A stretch of DNA of 64,000 nt from Steroidobacter agaridevorans (GTDB taxonomy: Bacteria; Pseudomonadota; Gammaproteobacteria; Steroidobacterales; Steroidobacteraceae), in the NCBI RefSeq assembly GCF_009932555.1, contig NZ_BLJO01000001.1, positions 1,045,691 to 1,109,690 on the forward strand, read 5' to 3'. Each line of letters begins with the position of its first letter. Position 1 is the first letter of the stretch. The notes beneath the pieces were generated by a model. That model saw nothing but the letters and a program-made list of their open reading frames with translations. It was not told the DNA's origin and searched no databases. Of this stretch, positions 1-8,585 are shown in pieces. A program made the translations under genes and the position numbers.

Positions 1-165
1 AGCGGGCGCGTCGTCGATTTCGCCATGCGCCGCAATCGTCCGGCAGCCATCCGCGTGAATGTCGATGCGAAACGACTCGCGACCGCGCTCCTGTCCCTGC
101 CGCTCCGGCTTGTTGCTCGTGTAGCGGATCGACCCGGTAATACTGCGCACGACGCCACGACTCAT
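1..165 (-). CDS. Unidentified protein, N-terminal 55 residues (cut by window edge)
   Basis: The minus strand reads open from an ATG at 165 to the edge of the window. A strong Shine-Dalgarno sequence (GGAGG) lies about 6 bases upstream of this ATG, which is why I accept it as a real start. The visible peptide begins MSRGVVRSITGSIRY and is polar, with many Arg and Glu residues; it has no signal peptide and no transmembrane stretch, so it is probably cytoplasmic. I do not recognise the family from 55 residues. It reads in the same direction as the next gene (start 1378), so the two could share a transcript. Confidence 0.55.
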   Translation of the reverse strand, partial: MSRGVVRSITGSIRYTSNKPERQGQERGRESFRIDIHADGCRTIAAHGEIDDAPA

Positions 166-253
166 CTCGACCTCCGGCCGGACTGCGAATTTGTCCGGAC
201 AACTTCGACGGCGCAAACTAGCTCGCCGGCCGGAGGTTGTCAAAGGCGTGGCT

Positions 254-1378
254 TCATTGGTCCTGATCGTCGCCGGTCACGACGTTGATGACTCCGTACG
301 CACCATCGGTCTCATCGTTCGGTCCGGCGGCCCAGAACAGGGAGTTCGTCGGCTGCCCGAGGATGCCGTTGCCGAACTGAATACCCCACAGCCCGTCTAC
401 CCGGATGGCGCGATTGTTCGCTCCGTGCAGTCTGCCGAGGAATTTGCCGGAGCGCGGCGCGAAGGCGTTGATCGTCCCGTCGCCCAGGTTGCCGATCAGC
501 AATGCGCCGCCGAAGGCGCCGAAGCTGGCCGGCGCGAGCGCGATTCCCCAAGGAGCATTGAGCGGGCCATGACTGGCGATGCGGCGGATCAGATGCCCTT
601 GCGGATCGAACACGTCGACGAAGCCCAGACCCGCGCCGGCCTCTTCCTCGTCGCTGCCCGGCTCTTCCTGTTTCGCATAAGTCACATAGATGTCGCCGCC
701 GATCGCCTGGATGCCGAAAGGCGCGTAGGTGCTCGGCAGCTCCGGATCGGCGAAGTCGCCGGACACGTCGACGGACTTGAACGTGCCGTCGAACACGTCG
801 ATGCGCGCTTTACTGAAATTGCATGCATATAAGAGATGTGTCGTGCCGTTGCCGCTCAGAGCGAGCCCGGTATAGACCGCGCCCTGCTGCGAATTGTCGA
901 CCGCCTCGAGGGCGTTCGTGGCGTTCACGTTGGGCGCCCAGCCCGCGAGCGTGCCTTGCTCGGTGGCGAAGATGAATCGCGCCGGTCCCGTGGTCGTTCC
1001 GTCGCTCACGACGAAGTCCGTGCCTCCCGAGAATACGATGCCGGTCGGATTGCCCTCGGCTCCGCCCGGCCCGGGCACCGTCACGACCAGCGATTGCGGC
1101 TGTCCGTTGCCGTCGTACAGCACCGATTTTCCTGCATCCGCCGAGCTCACCCAGACAAAGCCGCTCGGGTTGAAGGCCACGCCCCAGCCATTGATCAGAT
1201 TCGGGTCGGTGAAGTTCGCCGGTATCCCGCCGTTCGAAACCAGCACCTTCGATTCATAGACAGAACGCGCCCGCCCGTTGCCGTCGGCACTATCGTCATG
1301 CGCGATCGCGGGCAAAGCTACGAGGGTGAATGCGGCGCATGCGAAGCATGACCACGGGATGAGTCTTGCGGTGCTCAT
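254..1378 (-). CDS. TIGR03118 family secreted protein
   Basis: The protein starts with a Sec-type signal peptide (MSTARLIPWSCFACAAFTLV..AIA). The mature part contains motifs characteristic of TIGR03118: NGWGVAFNPSGFVWVS, PTGIVFSGG, a central FIFATEQGTLAGW and a C-terminal GLWGIQFGNG. These repeats suggest a beta-propeller exported to the periplasm; the biochemical function of the family is not known. An open frame extends upstream to 1453, but the ATG at 1378 has an AAAGG sequence about 8 bases ahead and puts the signal peptide at the N-terminus, so I chose it. Mature length (about 350 residues) is normal. The assignment to family is confident; the role is not. Confidence 0.8.
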   Translation of the reverse strand: MSTARLIPWSCFACAAFTLVALPAIAHDDSADGNGRARSVYESKVLVSNGGIPANFTDPNLINGWGVAFNPSGFVWVSSADAGKSVLYDGNGQPQSLVVTVPGPGGAEGNPTGIVFSGGTDFVVSDGTTTGPARFIFATEQGTLAGWAPNVNATNALEAVDNSQQGAVYTGLALSGNGTTHLLYACNFSKARIDVFDGTFKSVDVSGDFADPELPSTYAPFGIQAIGGDIYVTYAKQEEPGSDEEEAGAGLGFVDVFDPQGHLIRRIASHGPLNAPWGIALAPASFGAFGGALLIGNLGDGTINAFAPRSGKFLGRLHGANNRAIRVDGLWGIQFGNGILGQPTNSLFWAAGPNDETDGAYGVINVVTGDDQDQ

Positions 1379-1491
1379 GAGCATTACCTTTATGGAAGTG
1401 ATAGATCGGGCACGCCGGCGGCGCAACGGCGCGATGGTGAGTACCGCAGGCATAGGCTGGGGTTCATCCCCGGCGGCGCGCTCGTGAACTG

Positions 1492-2139
1492 TCAGAACCG
1501 ATAACCCGCGCCGAGCTCAGCGTGCAAAGCCGGATTGCGGATGCCGATCTCCAGATCGGGATCTCCGCGAGGATGTGCATCGATCCAGCCCAACGAGGCG
1601 GAGACCTCGCCCAATAGATAAAAGTGCGGACCGAGGTCGAGTCTGTGCCCGACTCCCACCAGCACCGCGGCGCCTGCCAGTTCGTAGGGTCCGTCGTAGG
1701 CTGTGCCCGCGATGTTTGCTTCGGCGTGTGTAACGACCGGCCCAACGCCAGCGCGGAAACGCCAGCCACCGGACTCCCAGGCGCGATTGAAACTCACAAT
1801 ATTGAATCCGTGGCTCACCGACAGCGAATCGACACCGTCGGGCGGATTTTTCAGGTACAGCTTGTGATGCAGCAGCTGCAACTCCCATGCGCTGTTGCCC
1901 TGCCAGCGTGAGATGCGCCAGGCGTAGTGAAATGGCGCCTCCAACCCCCTGGTTTCATAGTCTCCCGAGGTGGACAATCGGCCCAATGCGCCCTGTTCGA
2001 TGCGGGTAGTGCTACGCGCGTTGTAAGCTTCACCGACCAGGAGCTCTACCGACCAGTGGCTCTGCGCGGCTGTTGCAACCCGGGCCGGAAACAGCCCGCA
2101 CGCCAATAGCAACACAGCGGTGTGCCTCCAGTAGCGCAT
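1492..2139 (-). CDS. Putative outer-membrane beta-barrel protein
   Basis: The 215-residue protein starts at MRYWRHTAVLLLACGLFPA, a clear signal peptide ending near ATAAQS. The mature chain is made of short alternating polar/hydrophobic strands (HWSVELLVGEAYNAR, AWELQLLHHKLYLKN, WRFRAGVGPVVTHAEA, FYLLGEVSASLGWIDA) and ends in LHAELGAGYRF, with the terminal Phe typical of proteins handled by the BAM complex. This fits a small 8-stranded outer-membrane barrel. The frame stays open upstream to 2376, but only the start at 2139 gives an N-terminal signal peptide. I cannot name a family. It is divergent from the Lys-rich gene at 2231, so the short gap between them probably carries both promoters. 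Confidence 0.65.
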   Translation of the reverse strand: MRYWRHTAVLLLACGLFPARVATAAQSHWSVELLVGEAYNARSTTRIEQGALGRLSTSGDYETRGLEAPFHYAWRISRWQGNSAWELQLLHHKLYLKNPPDGVDSLSVSHGFNIVSFNRAWESGGWRFRAGVGPVVTHAEANIAGTAYDGPYELAGAAVLVGVGHRLDLGPHFYLLGEVSASLGWIDAHPRGDPDLEIGIRNPALHAELGAGYRF

Positions 2140-2230
2140 GGCGCTCAGCGTACGCCGAAGGCGATGCACCAGGGAGCTTGATCGACGACTCGGGCGTTCA
2201 ATGGAAACATCACGACACTGCGGAGGTATC

Positions 2231-2431
2231 ATGACTGCAAAGGCCGCGAAAAAGACCACGACCTCGAAAGCCCCTTCCCACAAGGGCGCCAAGGCCAAGT
2301 CCAAGGCCAAGGCCAGCTGGGCGGAGACCATGAAGAGCGCCCTGGAGAAGCGGCAGCCCGCGGGCGGCTTCCCCAAACAGCCGAAGCCGCGCGATTCCGG
2401 TGTCCAGCCGGTGCGGAAGAACGCCTTCTAA
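2231..2431 (+). CDS. Small lysine/alanine-rich basic protein
   Basis: This 66-residue ORF starts at an ATG preceded by a strong ribosome site (GGAGG at 2222-2226). The first half is almost only Lys, Ala, Ser and Thr (AKAAKKTTTSKAPSHKGAKA), resembling histone H1-like tails of small nucleic-acid-binding proteins. The second half (SWAETMKSALEKRQPAGGF..) could form one amphipathic helix. A role in binding DNA or RNA is inference from charge only. A 2H phosphoesterase gene starts 12 bases after its stop codon, so the two are probably co-transcribed. The frame is open upstream to 2138, but that extension lacks a ribosome site and overlaps the divergent gene. Confidence 0.6.
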   Translation: MTAKAAKKTTTSKAPSHKGAKAKSKAKASWAETMKSALEKRQPAGGFPKQPKPRDSGVQPVRKNAF

Positions 2432-2443
2432 GCCTCGAGCCGC

Positions 2444-3160
2444 ATGAATACCCGAGAGATATTGCTGATCGGTCTCGCGGGGATGACTTGGATCGCTCTG
2501 GCTATGCCGTTGGTTTCTCGATCCGAAGCAGCGGACGTTGTCGCCATCAACGTCCTCGCTGTACCTGACGCCTCGATGCGCGATCGCGCTCGTGAGCTCA
2601 ACGAGCAGTTGAATCGATATCGTCCGCAGCCGTTCGCCTTTGACGAGACGCATACGGCGCACATCTCCCTGCTGCATCGGTTCGTCGCGACCAAGGATCT
2701 GCCGAAAATCGTTGCCGCCGTCGAGGGCGTCTCGGCCAGGCATCGGCTGGCCGGCGCAAAGCTCGAGACGGCGGGCCTGGAGCACTCGCCCTGGGGCAAG
2801 GCCGAGATGGTCAGCATTGAAATTGAAAAAACGCCAGAGCTGGCCGCGCTTCAAGCGGACCTGGTCGCAGCGCTGCGTCCGTTTGCAGCCCCTTCGGGTG
2901 GCCCCGACGCGTTTGTTACTTCCCCCGGCCCGGCCGAGATCGACGCCAAGACCATCGAGTACGTGCAGACCTTCGAACAGAAACAAACCAGCGAGCGGTT
3001 CAAGCCGCACATCACTGCCGGCGAAATCAATTCCGCGAACAAAGATAAGCTGCCGCCCTCTCCCGAGACGACCTTCACGATCGAGACGCTGGCCATTTAT
3101 CAGCTCGGCAATCTTGGCACTGCCCGCAGGCAGCTGTGGCGAGCGACGCCCGCCAGATAG
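2444..3160 (+). CDS. 2H phosphoesterase (2'-5' RNA ligase / cyclic phosphodiesterase superfamily), exported
   Basis: The protein contains the two tandem HxT/S motifs that define 2H phosphoesterases: TAHISLL with His73-Ile-Ser75 and FKPHITAG with His189-Ile-Thr191. In this superfamily the two histidines act as acid and base on 2',3'-cyclic phosphate or 2'-5' phosphodiester bonds. The first 30 residues (MNTREILLIGLAGMTWIALAMPLV..) form a signal peptide or membrane anchor, unusual for RNA-ligase-like members, so this copy probably acts in the periplasm. Its substrate is not predictable from sequence. Length (238 residues) is close to the family norm plus the signal. It lies 12 bases after the Lys-rich gene and is probably in one operon with it. 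Confidence 0.75.
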   Translation: MNTREILLIGLAGMTWIALAMPLVSRSEAADVVAINVLAVPDASMRDRARELNEQLNRYRPQPFAFDETHTAHISLLHRFVATKDLPKIVAAVEGVSARHRLAGAKLETAGLEHSPWGKAEMVSIEIEKTPELAALQADLVAALRPFAAPSGGPDAFVTSPGPAEIDAKTIEYVQTFEQKQTSERFKPHITAGEINSANKDKLPPSPETTFTIETLAIYQLGNLGTARRQLWRATPAR

Positions 3161-3238
3161 AAACAGCCCTTTTGAGCGAGGCACCACGCTCACAAAATTC
3201 GGAGAATGCACTGCTGAACCTCGTCACCTGGCGGCGCC

Positions 3239-4573
3239 ATGCATACGACCTTCGGGCAAACATCTGCATTCCGAATCGCATCTCATGCGTTAGCCCTCGG
3301 CGCATTGTTCCTATCGAGTTCCGCGGCGCTGGCGGCGCGCCGTCCTTGTGATTGCGACAATCTCGAGCAGATCGAAGAGCACATCGTCCAGCAGGAATTT
3401 CTGCACAAGCTGTTCCAACAATGGGCGGATTACATGCCCGCCTCGCTGCTTACGCCGGATGACGTGCGTCAACGGGCGAATGCGCTGTTTGTACTCTCGT
3501 TCTATGGGGTGCCTACCGAAGTGCCCCATGGCACGGGTTCCGGCGCCGGCGCGACCGCCGGTACATTGCTGGATCCGGACGAGCACTGCCCGCTGGTCAA
3601 ATACAAGTACGACAAGAAGGGTAACGCCGTCCTCCGGGAGACGCAGCGCTCCCGCGAGCAAAACCGGAATCCACCGGAGCTCGAACACGCATGGGACCGC
3701 ATCACCGAACGGGAATACCCGAGCCACGAATGCGCGGCGATCGTGAATTTTACGCTGACGCACGAACGGCATCACAAGCACACCTGCCAGAGCAGCAACA
3801 CGCCGAAGTCCAGCTGGGACAATGCGGCGTTCTTCGCGAGGGACGATCGGGACGCGTACAAGGCCGGTCTCGACGTTCTCTACGCCGAGCGTGCCCGCTT
3901 GAAACGAAAGTGCGAGAAGCGGCCGCCGCGCGATGGGCGCTGGCGTGGCGTGATCGAGTACGCGTTCACGTACCACACGTTCAGCTCGGAATTCCTCGAG
4001 AAGGGTAAGAACAGCGTGTATCTCGACGCCACGGGTGAAGCGCAAAGGGGCGACCGCAAATCCGTCCGCGCCCGGGCGAACATCGACGCGCCAGCCGCAG
4101 GCGGCAATATCAAACTCTCCTATCGGGCGTCACGCGAGGAAGCGTGGTTCCACAAAATTACGTGGGCGATGCCTGGCGAATGCGGCTGGTACAAGAAAAC
4201 CGACTGGAGGTTCGACGCTGGCAACGAAATCCGCTCGGAGGGCAGAATCAGCGGCATCGCCGATGGCGTTCTCAGAGTCAACGAAGCGTCTGGCACCCTG
4301 GCCATCGACTATCGCGTCCCGGAAATGCCCGAAGGCACGCAGACCCAGCATGAATGGGAAAAGCCCCAAGGCACTTGCGGGGAACGAACCGACAAACAGA
4401 CCGACCGGTCCTGGGGACGCGTGCAGCGCATGCCGGGCATCAGCGTATCGATGAAGGTCGAGATCGATCCCAAGCATCCGGACGATATCGAGGTCATCCG
4501 GATCGAACCCGACAGCTCCGGCAAGGGCCAGCACTATTGGTCGTTGCGACTGCATCGCCAGGCCGCGGAGTGA
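3239..4573 (+). CDS. Secreted protein of unknown family with an HExxH motif
   Basis: This 444-residue protein has a signal peptide ending near AALAARR. A cysteine pair follows (CDCDN, residues 37-39). A His/Cys-rich stretch around residues 160-185 holds HECAAIVNFTLTHERHHKH, in which His175-Glu176-x-x-His179 fits the HExxH zinc-protease signature; the third ligand is not obvious. The C-terminal half is beta-rich (GRWRGVIEYAFTYHTFSSEF, GNIKLSYRASREEAWFHK) and probably a separate domain. I do not recognise the family. A metallopeptidase role is inference from one short motif, which could be coincidental in a His-rich segment. The lipoprotein gene begins only 4 bases after the stop, suggesting translational coupling and joint function. 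Confidence 0.7.
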   Translation: MHTTFGQTSAFRIASHALALGALFLSSSAALAARRPCDCDNLEQIEEHIVQQEFLHKLFQQWADYMPASLLTPDDVRQRANALFVLSFYGVPTEVPHGTGSGAGATAGTLLDPDEHCPLVKYKYDKKGNAVLRETQRSREQNRNPPELEHAWDRITEREYPSHECAAIVNFTLTHERHHKHTCQSSNTPKSSWDNAAFFARDDRDAYKAGLDVLYAERARLKRKCEKRPPRDGRWRGVIEYAFTYHTFSSEFLEKGKNSVYLDATGEAQRGDRKSVRARANIDAPAAGGNIKLSYRASREEAWFHKITWAMPGECGWYKKTDWRFDAGNEIRSEGRISGIADGVLRVNEASGTLAIDYRVPEMPEGTQTQHEWEKPQGTCGERTDKQTDRSWGRVQRMPGISVSMKVEIDPKHPDDIEVIRIEPDSSGKGQHYWSLRLHRQAAE

Positions 4574-4577
4574 CGCC

Positions 4578-5573
4578 ATGACCAGCGCTCGCATCTACGC
4601 ACTCGCGTGCATCTCGCTTGCGGTCCTGACCGCTTGCGGCAAAGACGAAGTTGCTCCGGCTCAGCACGCTGCCGCCGAGGCGCCGTCGAATGAATCGTTC
4701 GACATGGCAGACGTCGCCACCAGGGAGATACATCTCGCCGACGAAATCGTCGACCCCGATGCGAACGAGCCGCTCGCCTCCGACGACGAAGATGCGATCG
4801 ATGTCCCTGCAGCGACACCCGCCGATAGCATCGTGCTCGCCGACACACCGGGCGAAGTGACGTTTCGGACGATGCAGACGTCGAGCCTGCGAGCCACCCA
4901 CGCTCAGGCCATGTTCGCGGACGAGCTTGCACGCCACAATAGGGAAGCTCGCCGACAGGCAGAGCTGGGATCGCCGGAGCCGGCAGCGCCGGATGCGAAC
5001 GCTTCATCGAGCAACGCTGCGATCGCCGCGTCGTCGACGCCCGCCGCTCAGGACAGCAAGCCCCCGACGCAACCGGCTGCCCCCATCGATGAAAAGAAAA
5101 TCCTCGCCGACCCGCTGGGCCAATGGGCGTCGAGCGCGACTGCAAGCTCGACGTACGCGCAAACAACGGGTGACAAGGCCGGCTACTCCGCATGGCAGGC
5201 CACCGGCACACCCAACGTGTCACGCTACTCCGACGATCCGGCGGCGTGGACCTCCAAGTCCGGCGACTCCAAGGCGCCAGAATGGTTGGAAGTGAAGTTC
5301 GCCAAAGCGGTGTACGCAACCGGCTTGCGCATCCGTCAGAGCGCCGCGCCTGGAGCCATCAGCAAGCTCGAGCTGCTCGATGCGGACGGCGCCAGCCACG
5401 AGATCTGGAGCGGCACGGACACCACGCCCTATGAGAAGAATACGATCGGCTGGCTGGTCCAGGAGTTTCCAAAAACATCGTTCGTCGTGACCGGCGCTCG
5501 CATCACGCTGGCGACCGCACGAGTCTGGGGATGGAACGAAATCGACGCCGTGCAACTGGTCGGAGAACCTTGA
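4578..5573 (+). CDS. Lipoprotein with C-terminal discoidin (F5/8 type C)-like domain
   Basis: The N-terminus MTSARIYALACISLAVLTAC is a lipoprotein signal with a lipobox (LTAC) and Cys20 as the lipidation site. Residues 21-175 are Asp/Glu- and Ala/Pro-rich and look disordered, a linker between membrane and domain. Residues about 180-331 resemble a galactose-binding/discoidin-type beta-sandwich: ATASSTYAQTTGDKAGYSAW, then APEWLEVKFAKAVYATGLRI and a C-terminal WGWNEIDAVQLVGEP. Such domains bind carbohydrate or other surface ligands. It is coupled to the HExxH gene just upstream. Localisation on the inner or outer membrane cannot be decided (residue +2 is Gly). Lipoprotein status is strong; the domain call is moderate. 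Confidence 0.75.
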   Translation: MTSARIYALACISLAVLTACGKDEVAPAQHAAAEAPSNESFDMADVATREIHLADEIVDPDANEPLASDDEDAIDVPAATPADSIVLADTPGEVTFRTMQTSSLRATHAQAMFADELARHNREARRQAELGSPEPAAPDANASSSNAAIAASSTPAAQDSKPPTQPAAPIDEKKILADPLGQWASSATASSTYAQTTGDKAGYSAWQATGTPNVSRYSDDPAAWTSKSGDSKAPEWLEVKFAKAVYATGLRIRQSAAPGAISKLELLDADGASHEIWSGTDTTPYEKNTIGWLVQEFPKTSFVVTGARITLATARVWGWNEIDAVQLVGEP

Positions 5574-5580
5574 TCGAGGA

Positions 5581-5604
5581 GCGGCCAGCGATCGAGCCGG
5601 CCGC
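5581..5604. terminator. Candidate bidirectional hairpin between convergent genes
   Basis: A perfect 6-bp GC inverted repeat (GCGGCC...GGCCGC) with a 12-base loop lies between the stop of the lipoprotein gene (5573) and the stop of the converging receptor gene (5615). There is no clear T-tract on either side, so factor-independent termination is uncertain. Position is the main support. Confidence 0.3.
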
Positions 5605-5614
5605 CCCTGCCCGC

Positions 5615-8443
5615 TCACAGTCTGATATTGACGCCCGCCAGATAGAACCGGCCGAGCGGGCTGTCGCTCATCGCGAAGCCGTCGCGCAGGCCAGCGCGTG
5701 TGCCGTTACCGGAGTACGCACCGTTCGGCGCATCGGCATTGAACACGTTCTGGACATTCACGTAGTACTCCATCGTCATCCCGCCCGTTTCATGCTGGTA
5801 GGCGAGATTGATGTTCGTAGTCGCGAATGACTCGACGTGATTGCTGACCCAGTTCTGGGTGGGATCGCCGCCGAGGTCCATGGCATTGCGCCAGCGCTCC
5901 ATCAGATCGACCGTGAAGTTCTCGAACGGCTGGAATCTCACCAGGCCGGTCAGACGCACGCTCGGACTCGCCGCCGCGCCGAGCGGACCGAATCCGACCC
6001 CGCCCTGATCGATCACCGTGACATTCGGTTGCCGATAGAAAATATGCGGCTGATACGCGCCGAGGAAACGGACCGCGAACGGCCGGTCGAACAGCGTGCT
6101 GGTCCAGTTCACTTCCAGATCGGCGCCGTAAGTCTCGATCTCGGAAATGTTCAGCCACACGTTGTACCAGGCGGTCACGGCGTTCGCGGCCGAGGTATCC
6201 GAGAAGCCGTTCGGCCGATCCTGCAGCTCGCAGTAGGGCGACGTGCCGCCGCTTGCATAACACTGGTTCTGGAACGCCGTGGTCGCCCCATTCACTTGAG
6301 TGATCGCATCGGAAACGACGATGCGGTAGCCGTCCAGCGCCACGCTCAACTCCGGAATCGGGCGCCACACGAAGCCCGCAGTCACGGTGTTGCCGATCTC
6401 CGCCGTCAGATCGGGATTGGATTGATCGCGCGACTGCACGCGCGGCGACGTGCCGGTCAGCAAGTCGGTCGGCTGCACATAGACGAAGTTGTCCGGTGCA
6501 TACAGATCGCTCAGGGTTGGGGCGCGAATGTCACGCGAGCGCGTCGCGCGGAAGCGTAGCGAGTCGAGAATCTGCCAGTCGACGCCGAATTTCCAGGTCC
6601 AGTAGTCGCCGCTCGTGTTGTAGTTCGTGTAGCGTCCGGCAGCGCTGAAATTCACCGCATCCTTCACCACCGGCAGGCCGAACTCGAGCGCCGTTTCCCA
6701 AACGTTCTGGCTGACCTTCGGTGCATCGGCGAAGGATTGAATCCAGATGGGGTCGCCATCGCGGCAATTGTTGAACCGAATCCCCAGGCCCGCGCAGCTC
6801 AGCACCTCCGTCGGCTCGCCATCGCTCTTGCCTTCGAAAGACTGATCGCGATACTCGCCGGACAGCGCCACAGTGACCGGGCCGGCCCAATTGTCGAACG
6901 GCGAGCCGCTGATGTAGGCGGAGACATCGCTCATACTCGTCTCGCCGTTGAAACTCGTCGGCTGCATGACGTAGTCGAACGCCGCCGCGTTCGCGGCAGT
7001 GGGCCCGAAGACATTCAACGGAACGCAGCCCTGGCCGAGCGACGGATTGGTCAGCGTGATGTTACAAACGATGTTGCCGCTCGAATCGCGTACTGCATCG
7101 AGCGCGTACGCCAGACGCTGCGCATTGATGTTATTGCTCAGCGTCGTTTCCAGCTGAGTCGTACCGAACACATAACTCAAGCCCCAATCGTATTCACCCA
7201 GCGACCCTTTCAAACCCGCCGTGTAGCCGCGCTGGTCGGATTCCGAATCGGACTCGAAGCGCGGTCCGTTCTGCAGCAAGCCGGTCATGCGGAACGTAGC
7301 GGGCTGACCTGCGGCGCTCATCGCCGCCTGATACTGGGGGCTCAGGAAAGCGTTCTGCGGACTGAAGTTGCGGTCGTACTGCAAATATTCGCCGTAGACC
7401 TCGTTGGTCTTCATGTTGCCGGCAATCTGCACATAGCCCTGCAGACTGTCGGTGAAGTCGAATTGGAAGCGCCCGAAGTACTGGTGACCTTCCATGGGAG
7501 CCAGCAACGACGAATCGTAGTAGCCGCCCTCGCCGCCGATCTGCAGGCCGTTGGTGCCCGTCGCAGTGCCGGCAGCGAACGGAGTCAGCACGCCATCGGT
7601 GCTGAAGGTCCGGTTCGCATACACACCGTTGCGGATCAAGCCGCCGAATGGATACTGTGCCTGCCGCACGTTGCTGTACATCTCATAAGGATTGGTCGCG
7701 GAACCCGGGGCACCTGCGCCAGGCACCGATCCGGCGACGCCGACCAGATTCATATAAGGACGGTCGGAGCGAAACAGGATGCCCTCTTCCTTGCGATATT
7801 CGTAGCTTGCTTCGACGTGACCGCGGCCATCGAACAACGACGTGCCGGCTGCGATCGCCGCGTTGTACTTGTCCGCGTCGCCGTAGTCGGAAACGCCGCC
7901 GTTGATGCGCGTTTCGACGCCTTCGAATTTCTTGTTGAGGATGTAGTTGACGACGCCGCTGATCGCATCGGAGCCGTAGACCGCCGACACGCCGCCGGTC
8001 ACGGTGTCCACTCGCTGCACCAGCATCTGCGGAATCAGATCGACGTCGACGATGCCGTTGATCAGCGTCGGCGGCACACGCAAACCATCGAGCAACACCA
8101 GGGTGCGAATCGCACCGACGTTGCGCAGGTTGAGCTGATTGGCCGACGCGTTGCCCGCCGACACCGTGCCCGTGGACGTGGGATTGCTGCCCGAGCCACG
8201 CGATCCCGAAAACACCGGCAGGATATTGAGCGCATCGGCCAGCGTTCCCGGCTGCGCCGCGAGCACCTCTTCGGTGGACACGACGGTCACCGGCGTCGGG
8301 CTGTCATCGCCATTGGTAATCACGCGTGAGCCGGTAACGGTCACCTCTTCGAGGGCCGGCTCATTCTCGGCCTGCGCGTAACTCAACGTGGAAACCAGGC
8401 CGGCTCCGCCAGCCATTAGCATCGCAGCAATGCGTCGATCCAT
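5615..8443 (-). CDS. TonB-dependent outer-membrane receptor
   Basis: This 942-residue protein has a signal peptide (MDRRIAAMLMAGGAGLVSTLSYAQA), a TonB box-like segment (LEEVTVTGSRV), a plug domain (TPVTVVSTEEV..., LNLRNVGAIRTLVLLDGLR, VSAVYGSDAISGVVNYILN) and a long barrel ending in LAGVNIRL. It imports a bulky substrate across the outer membrane using TonB-ExbBD energy. Absence of an STN domain means it does not itself signal to an anti-sigma factor. Plug features such as the Ser/Gly-rich insert (FSGSRGSGSNPTSTG) are typical of the Xanthomonadales/Sphingomonadales receptor expansion. It is the last gene of a minus-strand run containing a GH97 enzyme, so a sugar-derived substrate is plausible but not shown. 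Confidence 0.9.
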   Translation of the reverse strand: MDRRIAAMLMAGGAGLVSTLSYAQAENEPALEEVTVTGSRVITNGDDSPTPVTVVSTEEVLAAQPGTLADALNILPVFSGSRGSGSNPTSTGTVSAGNASANQLNLRNVGAIRTLVLLDGLRVPPTLINGIVDVDLIPQMLVQRVDTVTGGVSAVYGSDAISGVVNYILNKKFEGVETRINGGVSDYGDADKYNAAIAAGTSLFDGRGHVEASYEYRKEEGILFRSDRPYMNLVGVAGSVPGAGAPGSATNPYEMYSNVRQAQYPFGGLIRNGVYANRTFSTDGVLTPFAAGTATGTNGLQIGGEGGYYDSSLLAPMEGHQYFGRFQFDFTDSLQGYVQIAGNMKTNEVYGEYLQYDRNFSPQNAFLSPQYQAAMSAAGQPATFRMTGLLQNGPRFESDSESDQRGYTAGLKGSLGEYDWGLSYVFGTTQLETTLSNNINAQRLAYALDAVRDSSGNIVCNITLTNPSLGQGCVPLNVFGPTAANAAAFDYVMQPTSFNGETSMSDVSAYISGSPFDNWAGPVTVALSGEYRDQSFEGKSDGEPTEVLSCAGLGIRFNNCRDGDPIWIQSFADAPKVSQNVWETALEFGLPVVKDAVNFSAAGRYTNYNTSGDYWTWKFGVDWQILDSLRFRATRSRDIRAPTLSDLYAPDNFVYVQPTDLLTGTSPRVQSRDQSNPDLTAEIGNTVTAGFVWRPIPELSVALDGYRIVVSDAITQVNGATTAFQNQCYASGGTSPYCELQDRPNGFSDTSAANAVTAWYNVWLNISEIETYGADLEVNWTSTLFDRPFAVRFLGAYQPHIFYRQPNVTVIDQGGVGFGPLGAAASPSVRLTGLVRFQPFENFTVDLMERWRNAMDLGGDPTQNWVSNHVESFATTNINLAYQHETGGMTMEYYVNVQNVFNADAPNGAYSGNGTRAGLRDGFAMSDSPLGRFYLAGVNIRL

Positions 8444-8585
8444 TGTTTTTCCCCCATTGTCATACGCGCGCTTGCCATGGCCGGCAGCGCTACGCTGTTG
8501 TCAGAGGGGATTCTGCCTATCGGAGCGATCGGTCGAGAAAACAGATACGTGCACGGAGCGATTAGTTTTTGTTGGGTCGGCCGCG

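Noticed and set aside
2210-3211. A 333-codon minus-strand frame opposite the 2H phosphoesterase
   Set aside because: The plus-strand gene has paired HxT/S motifs and a signal peptide; the antisense frame has neither motif nor ribosome site.
6737-8329. A 530-codon plus-strand frame antisense to the first TonB receptor
   Set aside because: Shadow of receptor coding sequence; no ribosome site and no recognisable motif.
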